The position numbers and the translations under genes were made by a program. The notes beneath the pieces were generated by a model, which did not search any database, was not told the origin of the DNA, and saw nothing but the letters and a program-made list of their open reading frames with translations. DNA of 14,173 nucleotides from an uncultured Candidatus Melainabacteria bacterium (GTDB lineage Bacteria; Cyanobacteriota; Vampirovibrionia; Gastranaerophilales; Gastranaerophilaceae), in the NCBI GenBank assembly GCA_937895785.1, contig CALBKW010000064.1, forward strand, positions 1-14,173, read 5' to 3'. Of the stretch, positions 1 to 5,853 are shown piece after piece; the stretch's first letter is position 1, and every line of letters begins with the position of its first letter.

Positions 1-176
1 GGATCGGCAATTTCATCAAGTCTTTCACTTCCAACTTGAGCAAGCCACATTTTAAAGGGTTCTGCTTTTGGCGAAGGAATAGATTGAACCAATCTTAAAA
101 GCCATTTTGTGTTTAAGACATCAGTGCCCCTTTCTTTGCCATCTTGTGCTTTCATTTTCAACTGCACGAGTATTGC
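1..176 (-). pseudogene. DinD / BRO-N family protein fragment, 5' end lost and cut by the window edge
   Basis: Reading minus from 176 gives an open frame with the sequence LKMKAQDGKERGTDVLNT followed by LLRLVQSIPSPKAEPFKMW and LAQVGSERLDEIAD. This is the conserved core of DNA-damage-inducible protein D and related BRO-N proteins (antirepressor-like proteins common in phages and mobile elements). The usual N-terminal part of about 60 residues is missing: an in-frame TGA lies at 177-179 and the first ATG (153-155) falls inside the conserved block with no ribosome site. Directly upstream, in another frame, is the tail of an XRE regulator, so this looks like a rearranged remnant. The 3' part lies outside the window. 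Family assignment is confident from the IPSPKAEPFK block; non-functionality is inferred from the missing N-terminus. Confidence 0.75.
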
Positions 177-304
177 TCAAACCAAACAGATAATCTAAAG
201 AACAATCAAAATACTTTGCAATTCAATGTAACATCAATAGTAGGAATGGAGCGTTTTAAATATCTACTATATATAGCGTTTGGTATAAATATTTTAGACG
301 ACAT
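150..304 (-). pseudogene. XRE-type helix-turn-helix regulator remnant, frameshifted
   Basis: From an ATG at 304 the minus strand reads MSSKIFIPNAIYSRYLKRS then IPTIDVTL and soon stops. In the next frame the protein resumes as IAKYFDCSLDYLFGLSNTR and runs into the DinD fragment out of frame. Joined, the two pieces match the second half of an XRE/Cro-like DNA-binding domain (recognition helix, then the typical I-AKYFDCSLDYLFGLS helix). The first helices are absent and a one- or two-base indel near 217-222 breaks the frame. Such regulators commonly sit in mobile elements, which fits the neighbouring DinD fragment. The identification rests on the characteristic FDCSLDYLFG motif; the exact extent is approximate. 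Confidence 0.65.
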
Positions 305-308
305 CAAC

Positions 309-338
309 TTCACATAAAAAATTAAAAAAACATATTAT
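309..338 (+). promoter_or_regulatory. Putative promoter of the collagen-like gene
   Basis: A -35-like TTCACA (309-314) and a -10-like TATTAT (333-338) are separated by 18 bp. They lie 27 bp before the start codon, whose ribosome site AAAGGAGGT (352-360) is close to ideal. Confidence 0.45.
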
Positions 339-364
339 GGTTTAGAATATCAAAGGAGGTAAAA

Positions 365-712
365 ATGTCAATAATTTGGGGAAATTGTAGTTGCGGAGAT
401 ATACCAAGACCTTTCAACACTGCAACAACTGGAATCAGTTTGCGTGGTCCAATTGGTCCTACGGGTCCAACTGGGGTAACTGGTCCTACGGGTCCAACTG
501 GGGTAACTGGTCCTACGGGGCCAACCGGTCCAACCGGTCCAACGGGTCCTGCTGGAGAAGACGGGATTGACGGGGAAACTCCAACTTTAGAAATTGGAAC
601 TGTTACAACTGGCGAACCAGGGACACAAGCATCTGCAACTATCACAGGTACACCACCTAACTATGTGTTGAACTTAACAATACCTAGAGGTGCTACTGGA
701 TCAGGGGGCTAA
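365..712 (+). CDS. Short collagen-like (Gly-X-Y) repeat protein, probably surface or spore associated
   Basis: The 115-residue product has a short N-terminus with Cys8 and Cys10, then about 15 Gly-X-Y triplets (residues 28-72, mostly GPT with GVT), then EIGTVTTGEPGTQASATI and a PNYVLNLTIPRG ending. Bacterial collagen-like proteins of this type (for example the BclA class on exosporium surfaces) form triple-helical filaments; the GTVTTGEPGT...IPRG tail is common after such repeats in Firmicutes. No signal peptide or membrane anchor is visible, as is usual for spore-coat or exosporium proteins. The start at 365 is fixed by a near-perfect AAAGGAGGT five bases upstream. The repeat region is locally GC-rich and contains a perfect 27-bp tandem duplication, so length variation between strains is likely. 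A terminator follows at 825-868. The spore-surface role is inference; the collagen-like nature is directly visible. Confidence 0.85.
   Translation: MSIIWGNCSCGDIPRPFNTATTGISLRGPIGPTGPTGVTGPTGPTGVTGPTGPTGPTGPTGPAGEDGIDGETPTLEIGTVTTGEPGTQASATITGTPPNYVLNLTIPRGATGSGG
455..508 (+). repeat. Perfect 27-bp tandem duplication in the collagen-like gene
   Basis: Bases 455-481 and 482-508 are identical and each encodes nine residues (GPTGPTGVT). A third, diverging copy begins at 509. The exact match at third codon positions indicates a recent duplication. Confidence 0.9.
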
Positions 713-824
713 AAATTATTTTTAAATTTAGTAAATAACATTAGAGATTTTTATGTTTTTGTGAAATGACTAAAATTGGATGCTGGCTAACACCACTAAT
801 TAAACGCTAAGCGACAACTTTAAG

Positions 825-868
825 AAAAAACAAAGCAAATTTGTTGTTCAAATTTGCTTTGTTTTTTT
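825..868. terminator. Strong bidirectional rho-independent terminator
   Basis: The arm AAAAAACAAAGCAAATTTG (825-843) pairs perfectly with 849-867 around a five-base loop. The stem has a run of As on one side and Ts on the other, so it can terminate both the collagen-like gene (plus) and the lipoprotein gene that converges from the minus strand. Confidence 0.9.
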
Positions 869-893
869 AACATCAACCTTTTTTAACCTTATT

Positions 894-1703
894 CTAATTG
901 TTTGGAACAGTAATTTCTGGAACATTAACATAATCAAAAATCAATTTTCCTCTAGCCCCAATATCTATGTTTACTAAAAATATTTCTTTAACTCTAAGGT
1001 CAGCACTTATTGTTGCATCTACTCGAAAAGGACTACTGCTAACTTGACAAATGTAAGACAATTTATATTCATTATTTACAAAATCTACACTTGTTTTTTG
1101 TGAAACATTGCTTAGATTGATTGTAGAATACCATTCTATATCAGTTAATTTAAAATCTGAATCTTTAACTTCATTATTATAATAACTTTTGTGATTTATC
1201 AAATCGTAAATAACTTCATTCTCTTTATTAATAAATTTAAGATATTTGCCATTTTTAACATAATCATATAATGCATCTCTCCATTCATTATCAACGTTTT
1301 CTTGAGCTTTAAGATAAAATTTTGATTCATTTAAAAAATTTATTGAAACATTGTTCATTATTGTATCAAAATCTTTAATATATACTTTATAAGCCACTTT
1401 TATTTCTTTTTCGTTATATGATATTGTTAAAGTTTTTTCGCCCACAGTTGTTGTGTCAAATCCAGTTATCATATCGTATGATATTGTTATTTCTTTTTGA
1501 CTATCATCATTGTATGTTAATACAAGTTTTGCATCGTTTAAGTCTATTTTTTCATTTATTGCATATTCTGTTTTTATTTCTTTGCTTAAGCCAATATTAA
1601 TTAATTCTTTTTCATTACCTTGGCAACCTGCAAAAGAAAAAACGCAAGCAAAAAACCCAAAAGCCAAAACTATTGATGTCATTATTTTTGTTAATTTTTT
1701 CAT
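894..1703 (-). CDS. Lipoprotein with one bacterial Ig-like (Big_3-type) domain
   Basis: The 269-residue product starts with a lipoprotein signal peptide: MKKLTK, a hydrophobic stretch (residues 8-24) and the lipobox F-A-G-C with the lipidated Cys27, so it should be anchored on the outer face of the membrane. Residues about 33-110 resemble a Big_3-type Ig-like domain (a KTEYAINEKIDL segment, then LTYNDDSQKEI, GFDTTTVGEKTLTISY and a final VAYKVYI strand). The C-terminal 150 residues are not recognised. The start at 1703 is chosen because AGAGGAG lies seven bases upstream; an upstream in-frame TTG would fall at about the predicted transcription start. Expression may switch through a G9 run in the promoter spacer. 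A second Ig-type lipoprotein begins at 13605. Lipoprotein assignment is firm; ligand and role are unknown. Confidence 0.85.
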   Translation of the reverse strand: MKKLTKIMTSIVLAFGFFACVFSFAGCQGNEKELINIGLSKEIKTEYAINEKIDLNDAKLVLTYNDDSQKEITISYDMITGFDTTTVGEKTLTISYNEKEIKVAYKVYIKDFDTIMNNVSINFLNESKFYLKAQENVDNEWRDALYDYVKNGKYLKFINKENEVIYDLINHKSYYNNEVKDSDFKLTDIEWYSTINLSNVSQKTSVDFVNNEYKLSYICQVSSSPFRVDATISADLRVKEIFLVNIDIGARGKLIFDYVNVPEITVPNN

Positions 1704-1750
1704 CTTTTTTCTCCTCTTATGAATTAAAATTTTTTTTATCAACAAAAACG

Positions 1751-1778
1751 ATTATATATCCCCCCCCCGCGTTGTCAA
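1751..1778 (-). promoter_or_regulatory. Consensus sigma-A promoter with a nine-G tract in the spacer
   Basis: On the minus strand the sequence shows a perfect -35 TTGACA (1778-1773) and a perfect -10 TATAAT (1756-1751) separated by 16 bp. Nine consecutive Gs (plus-strand Cs at 1760-1768) lie within this spacer. The predicted start near 1744 gives a leader of about 40 bases to the ATG at 1703. Slippage in the G tract would change the -35 to -10 distance and so promoter strength; one added G would give the optimal 17 bp. Confidence 0.85.
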
Positions 1779-2125
1779 GCAAATTTTTAAATTATTTAAA
1801 AACTAAATTTTTTGATATGAAATTATTACTATTTTTAAAAATATAAAATGCTTTTTTAAATAATTCATTTTTATATTAAATGCGATGTTATAACCGCCCG
1901 TTGTAAAACATTATTTTTGTTGATAGATTAGAGCACTTGTAAAATGAGCAACAGATAGAATTTTTTATGCTGGGTATATGTATGATTGTTTGTAAAAACC
2001 ACAAATCAAAAAAATCATGATTTCTGTAAAAAATATCTCAAAATGTAAAAAAAACAAATTTGAAATAAATAAAATATTAAAAAGAGAAAATTTTCCAATA
2101 ATTTATAACGATTTAGTGCAGATAT
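1779..2125. other. A+T-rich intergenic stretch with no recognisable gene
   Basis: No reading frame with coding character or ribosome site is seen on either strand. The only structure noticed is the 12-base palindrome AAATCATGATTT at 2012-2023. It separates two minus-strand genes with their own promoter and terminator. Confidence 0.6.
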
Positions 2126-2166
2126 AAAAAAAAGAGATAATAATAGCCGTAACCATGTCATCTCTT
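2126..2166 (-). terminator. Rho-independent terminator of the RhuM-family gene
   Basis: On the minus strand AAGAGAT (2166-2160) pairs with ATCTCTT (2138-2132), extendable by a G-U and an A-U pair, and is followed by eight Ts (2133-2126). It lies about 40 bases beyond the stop codon of the gene at 2207. Confidence 0.75.
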
Positions 2167-2206
2167 AAAATGAATAGAAATACATTTTATAAGCATATAA
2201 AGTATT

Positions 2207-3211
2207 TTATTCTTTTTTATCTTTTAATTTTTTTACCATTTTATCAAAGTCAGAGTTAATGATCTGAGTTATGTTAAATATATCATACTCGAATTCTGCT
2301 TTTAATTTGGCATCTTGCATTGAAATTTTACCTTTATCTGGAAGAATCTTGTACTCATTAAAAGATAAGAATTTGTCTACGCTTTTTGTAAATTGTTCCA
2401 TAGTAAATGTATTTTCTCTTTCAATCAAACCTTCAATATAATCAAAATAACTTGACACTGTTCTTTCTAATCTTTTGATTTCTCTTTCTTGTAAATAGTT
2501 TTTAGCTACTGAAACATCTGACTTTAAAAGTCTACCATCAGGCGAGTTTTTCCACACAGTCAATCCCATTTTTTCTTTTTTGTGATCTGCACTAGAATAA
2601 ATTATTTCTGCGGCAGTTTTATTGGTTATGGCATAATGAAATTTATTTTGAATAGTTGCGTAAAAAGTTTGAGCTATTTGTGAATTTTTTTCATAATCCA
2701 AACTACATTCGGCAAAGATATCAGTTATTTGTTGCCAAATTCTTCTCTCACTTGCTCTGATAGAACGAACTCTTTCAAGTAATTCTTTAAAGTAATCTTT
2801 GCCAAATAGAGCTTTACCTTGTTTTAACCTATCATCGTCAAGAACAAAACCCTTAATCATATATTCTTTTAAAGTATTTGTTGCCCAAATTCTAAATTGA
2901 GTGGCCTTTGCAGAATTTACTCTATATCCAACTGAAATTATAGCATCTAGATTATAAAATTGAATCTGTCGATTAACTTTTCTTGTCCCCTCCGTTTGAA
3001 CTACCGAGATTTCCTCGGCAGTTCGATTTGGATCCAACTCATTTTGATCGTATATATTTTTTAAATGTAATGACACATTGTCAGAAGTACAACCAAATAA
3101 TTCTGCCATTCCTTTTTGAGTTGTCCAAATTGTGTCATCTTTTACAATAACATTTACATTCTCGTCATGATCTGGAGTTTTATATATTAGAAACTGCAAT
3201 TCGTTATTCAT
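2207..3211 (-). CDS. RhuM-family protein (Virulence_RhuM)
   Basis: The 334-residue product matches the RhuM family throughout. It has an N-terminal region with TTQKGMAELFGCTSDNVSLH, which resembles a helix-turn-helix, the core YNLDAIISVGYRVNS and KATQFRIWATNTLKEYM (about residues 86-118) and a charged C-terminal half. Length and both ends look complete. The family was named from a Salmonella pathogenicity island but is found in many commensals and mobile elements; its biochemical role is not known, although the N-terminus suggests DNA binding. The start at 3211 has AGAGGT seven bases upstream. The gene is transcribed away from the glycosyltransferase at 3385 and ends in its own terminator, so it is a single-gene unit. 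Together with the DinD/XRE remnants at the window start it suggests accessory DNA. Confidence 0.9.
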   Translation of the reverse strand: MNNELQFLIYKTPDHDENVNVIVKDDTIWTTQKGMAELFGCTSDNVSLHLKNIYDQNELDPNRTAEEISVVQTEGTRKVNRQIQFYNLDAIISVGYRVNSAKATQFRIWATNTLKEYMIKGFVLDDDRLKQGKALFGKDYFKELLERVRSIRASERRIWQQITDIFAECSLDYEKNSQIAQTFYATIQNKFHYAITNKTAAEIIYSSADHKKEKMGLTVWKNSPDGRLLKSDVSVAKNYLQEREIKRLERTVSSYFDYIEGLIERENTFTMEQFTKSVDKFLSFNEYKILPDKGKISMQDAKLKAEFEYDIFNITQIINSDFDKMVKKLKDKKE

Positions 3212-3241
3212 TTAAAATACCTCTTTTAGTAAGCTACTATA

Positions 3242-3250
3242 ATAATAACA
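3242..3250 (-). promoter_or_regulatory. Possible extended -10 promoter element of the RhuM-family gene
   Basis: On the minus strand TGTTATTAT (3250-3242) fits an extended -10 (TGnTATTAT). No good -35 hexamer is found at the normal distance. Confidence 0.35.
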
Positions 3251-3336
3251 CAAGAACTCTTTATTTGTATCACTTTTTTTCAAAAATGATGTTTTTTTAT
3301 TCACTATTATGACAATTTGAACGTATTTTTGTTTAT

Positions 3337-3364
3337 TTAACACAAATTTTGCCAAATTCATAAT
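3337..3364 (+). promoter_or_regulatory. Putative promoter of the glycosyltransferase gene
   Basis: TTAACA (3337-3342) and CATAAT (3359-3364) are 16 bp apart. The predicted start near 3371 would leave a very short leader that begins about at the AAGGGG ribosome site. Confidence 0.4.
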
Positions 3365-3384
3365 TTAAACAAGGGGATAATTTT

Positions 3385-4437
3385 GTGGCAACTATTAGTT
3401 TATGTATGATTGTTAAAAATGAAGAAAGTGTTCTTAAAAAATGTTTGTCTTCTTGTAAAAATTTATTTGATGAAATAATAATTGTTGACACAGGGTCTGA
3501 TGATAGTACAAAGTGTATAGCTAAAATGTTTACAGATAAAATATTTGATTTTAAATGGGAAAACGATTTTTCAAAGGCAAGAAATTTTGCGTTTAGCAAA
3601 GCCACATGTGATTATATAATGTGGCTAGACGCGGATGACGTTATTCCAAAAAAATCTTTAACAAAATTATTGGATTTAAAAAATTTTTTAAGTAAAGATG
3701 TCTATATGTTAAAATATAATATAGCATTTGCAAACAACAAACCAACTTTTTCATATTATAGAGAACGTATAATGAAAAATTGCAATAAAGCGTTTTGGCA
3801 AGGAGCGGTGCATGAATGTATAACTCCTTTTGGAGAAGTTGAAAGGCTAAATATTGCCATCGACCATAAAAAGACAATAAATACACAAAGTGATAGAAAT
3901 TTAAAAATTTATGAAAATCTATTAAAAAATAGACCTCTTTTTCCTAGAGAGCAATATTATTATGGACGAGAACTTTATGACCATAAAAAATTTAGCAGTT
4001 GTGTTAAAGTTTTAAAAAATTTTGTCAACAGCAAAAATGGTTGGGTAGAAAATGTAATTGACGCTTTATTTTTAATTTCAAATTGTTATCAATTCTTAAA
4101 TAAAGAAGAAAAACAATTTGACAGTTTAATTGAAACATTTAAGTATGATTCACCTAGGGCAAATATTTGTTGTAAACTAGGGGATATAAACTTAAAAAAC
4201 AAAAAATATACTCAAGCTATTGATTGGTATAAAATTGCCATTAAATGCGAGGACGTAAGTTTAAAAGGTGGATTTGTAGAATCCTTTTATTATAACTATT
4301 ATCCTTATTTGCAGTTATGTTATTGTTTTTTCTGCTTAAATGATATTAAAAATGCCGAAAAATACAACAATTTAGCAGGAAAAATTTATAAAAGCGATAT
4401 TTATTTAAATAATAAAAATTATTTTGAAAATTTGTAA
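3385..4437 (+). CDS. Family 2 glycosyltransferase with C-terminal tetratricopeptide-like repeats
   Basis: The 350-residue product begins ATISLCMIVKNEESVLKKC, the usual opening of GT-A fold family 2 transferases. It continues with EIIIVDTGSDDST (residues 30-42), FSKARNFAFSKA and the metal/nucleotide-sugar DxD-type motif MWLDADD (79-85). Residues from about 190 to the end are rich in Tyr/Lys helical pairs such as REQYYYGRELYDHKKF and KKYTQAIDWYKIAIK, which fit TPR-like repeats; this two-part design is known in bacterial GT2 proteins. It should transfer a sugar from a nucleotide sugar to an unknown acceptor, probably in the cytoplasm since no membrane segment is seen. The GTG start at 3385 is preceded by AAGGGG with eight-base spacing. 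There are no sugar-pathway neighbours, so the acceptor cannot be inferred from context. A hairpin terminator follows. Confidence 0.9.
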   Translation: MATISLCMIVKNEESVLKKCLSSCKNLFDEIIIVDTGSDDSTKCIAKMFTDKIFDFKWENDFSKARNFAFSKATCDYIMWLDADDVIPKKSLTKLLDLKNFLSKDVYMLKYNIAFANNKPTFSYYRERIMKNCNKAFWQGAVHECITPFGEVERLNIAIDHKKTINTQSDRNLKIYENLLKNRPLFPREQYYYGRELYDHKKFSSCVKVLKNFVNSKNGWVENVIDALFLISNCYQFLNKEEKQFDSLIETFKYDSPRANICCKLGDINLKNKKYTQAIDWYKIAIKCEDVSLKGGFVESFYYNYYPYLQLCYCFFCLNDIKNAEKYNNLAGKIYKSDIYLNNKNYFENL

Positions 4438-4446
4438 AAATTCATA

Positions 4447-4473
4447 AAAAATAGGTTAAAAATACCTATTTTT
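4447..4473 (+). terminator. Rho-independent terminator after the glycosyltransferase gene
   Basis: AAAAATAGGT (4447-4456) pairs perfectly with ACCTATTTTT (4464-4473) around a seven-base loop, ending in five Ts. It starts ten bases beyond the stop codon. Confidence 0.8.
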
Positions 4474-4569
4474 ATTAATTTAAATGCTAAAATTCCACAT
4501 ACTTACTACACTTTTGCTATTTTTTTTGTAAAACTTACATAATATTAAACGTTTTTTGTAAAAAACAAT

Positions 4570-4598
4570 TTGATTATTTTACAAATATGATTTATTAT
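4570..4598 (+). promoter_or_regulatory. Putative promoter placing the transcription start at an AUG
   Basis: TTGATT (4570-4575) and TATTAT (4593-4598) are 17 bp apart. Initiation seven bases after the -10 falls on the A of the ATG at 4605, which would give a leaderless message. No ribosome site is present before either candidate start codon. Confidence 0.4.
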
Positions 4599-4604
4599 AA
4601 AATT

Positions 4605-5222
4605 ATGAACAAAAGAATGTTGTTGTATTGTACAGATGATATAGAATATGAGCAAAATTATTTAAAAAGTTTAAATATTTATCGTCAAACAGAAATTTGT
4701 TGTGACGTTTTTAATATAGTTAAAAAAATAAGCAATAATATTCGTTTATTGCTTGTGGGCAAAAATGACAAATTAGATAATACAACGCTCGAAAAATATA
4801 TACCTAAAGAGAATTTGCCTCAAATTATTGATATTGAAGACATAAAATTTTTAAAAAATAAGAATAAAACAATCTTTAATAAAAATATTTTTACCATAAT
4901 TGATAATTATCTTTACTCAATCAATATTCCTCCAATAAGTTTTGAGCAAAAAATCATTAGATATTCACTTTATGCTATGGCTAAATATCAAATGGATTCA
5001 TTTAACTATAAAACATTAAAAGTGATTTGTGCTCTTTTAGGTCATGATTATAGTAGAACTATAAAATCCTTAAGACTTTTTATTCAAAAAAAATTTAATC
5101 AAAATGAATTAAATTTTTCTGAAAAACGAGTTATTATTAATTTTATTGAAAATTGTTATTTAGAACTAAAAAATAATTGGGAAAAATTTAATAGCAAAAA
5201 TTATATTTTTTACTTTAATTAA
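4605..5222 (+). CDS. Unrecognised protein, faintly Spo0A-like (degenerate receiver plus Spo0A_C-like region)
   Basis: The product is 205 residues from the ATG at 4605, or 211 from an upstream ATG at 4587; neither has a ribosome site. The 4605 start is preferred because a plausible -10 (4593-4598) overlaps the longer version. I do not firmly recognise it. The N-terminal 75 residues (MNKRMLLYCTDD, then a helix, EICCDVFNIVKKI and RLLLVGKND) have the alternating strand/helix spacing of a response-regulator receiver, but the phosphorylatable Asp expected after the third strand is not evident. Residues about 100-165 (LYSINIPPISFEQKIIRYSL, then LKVICALLGHDYSRTIKSLR) resemble by eye the Spo0A C-terminal DNA-binding domain, with DYSRTIKSLRLFIQ in place of the recognition helix. 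It is very Lys/Asn/Ile-rich, with no signal peptide or membrane segment. The Spo0A link is a weak inference. Confidence 0.7.
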   Translation: MNKRMLLYCTDDIEYEQNYLKSLNIYRQTEICCDVFNIVKKISNNIRLLLVGKNDKLDNTTLEKYIPKENLPQIIDIEDIKFLKNKNKTIFNKNIFTIIDNYLYSINIPPISFEQKIIRYSLYAMAKYQMDSFNYKTLKVICALLGHDYSRTIKSLRLFIQKKFNQNELNFSEKRVIINFIENCYLELKNNWEKFNSKNYIFYFN

Positions 5223-5294
5223 ATTTTCCAATTTTTATTAACATCCAGCGTCTTTTGAAAATAACTTTGTCGCTTTTAGACAATCAGATAATAC

Positions 5295-5347
5295 AAAAAA
5301 TGTGCTATAAAGAATTTGAATTTATCATTTTCTTTATAACACATTTT
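5295..5347 (-). terminator. Terminator hairpin of the tRNA-Met/tRNA-Glu unit, possibly bidirectional
   Basis: AAAATGTG (5297-5304) pairs with CACATTTT (5340-5347) and, after a two-base internal mismatch, ATAAAGAA (5307-5314) pairs with TTCTTTAT (5330-5337). On the minus strand it is followed by six Ts, ending the tRNA transcript. On the plus strand it could also stop the gene ending at 5222. Confidence 0.8.
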
Positions 5348-5352
5348 ATTTT

Positions 5353-5427
5353 TGGTGACCTCGACGGGAATCGAACCCATAACTACGCCGTGAAAGGGCG
5401 TTGTATTAACCTTTTTACCACGAGGCC
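5353..5427 (-). tRNA. tRNA-Glu (anticodon UUC)
   Basis: The minus strand folds as a complete 75-base tRNA with an encoded CCA. The acceptor stem is GGCCTCG/CGAGGTC with one G-U pair, the D stem is GTA/TAC, and the anticodon arm is ACGCC-CTTTCAC-GGCGT with anticodon TTC. The T arm has the TTCGATT loop and a five-pair stem. The sequence closely follows the Bacillota tRNA-Glu pattern. It lies five bases behind tRNA-Met on the same transcript. Confidence 0.95.
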
Positions 5428-5432
5428 AAATC

Positions 5433-5509
5433 TGGTGGCGACGAGTAGGGTCGAACCACTGACCTTACGGGTATGAACCGTACGCTCTAGCCAACTGAGC
5501 TACGTCGCC
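5433..5509 (-). tRNA. tRNA-Met (anticodon CAU), elongator type
   Basis: The minus strand folds as a 77-base tRNA with encoded CCA. The acceptor stem is GGCGACG/CGTCGCC, the D arm is GCTC/GAGC, and the anticodon arm is TACGG-TTCATAC-CCGTA. The T loop is TTCGACC. The first acceptor pair is a normal G-C, so it is not the initiator. The TACGG-TTCATAC anticodon arm matches elongator Met tRNAs rather than the Ile tRNA that also has CAU. Confidence 0.93.
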
Positions 5510-5527
5510 AAATCAAGTTACTTGTTT

Positions 5528-5556
5528 ATTATACTTATATAGACATATTTTGTCAA
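5528..5556 (-). promoter_or_regulatory. Perfect consensus promoter of the tRNA unit
   Basis: On the minus strand TTGACA (5556-5551) and TATAAT (5533-5528) are exactly 17 bp apart, directly upstream of tRNA-Met. This is the strongest promoter match in the window, as expected for a stable-RNA unit. Confidence 0.92.
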
Positions 5557-5853
5557 CACTTTTTTTAAAAATTATTTATTGCCCAAAAAAATTATTTTTG
5601 ACAATATAGATTTATTTAGCAATTTTTACACTTTTTTATTTAAAAATTTAATTTTTTTCTCAAATTTTACGTTATTTTTTAAAAAACAGCATTTTTGTGA
5701 TTTTTTATTAAATTTTTTAAATAATTTTTATATTCAGACTTAAAGCGTAAAATCACAACTTATCACAATATACAAAATCTTCCTTTTTAAAAATGTATTA
5801 AAACAAGAATTACAGTTTATAAAATCATATTGTTAAATAGTTATTCAATAAAA
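5557..5853. other. Very A+T-rich spacer with no recognisable feature
   Basis: This stretch lies between the tRNA promoter and the 3' end of recD2. It is dominated by A and T runs, with no coding frame. No clear terminator for recD2 is visible in it. Confidence 0.6.

Noticed and set aside
322..645. Open frame opposite the collagen-like gene, encoding Pro-Val-Gly repeats
   Set aside because: It is the mirror of the repeat DNA; it has no ribosome site, and the opposite strand has an ideal one.
5255..5476. Open frame across the two tRNAs containing GDLDGNRTHNYAVKGRC
   Set aside because: This is the well-known spurious translation of tRNA antisense sequence.
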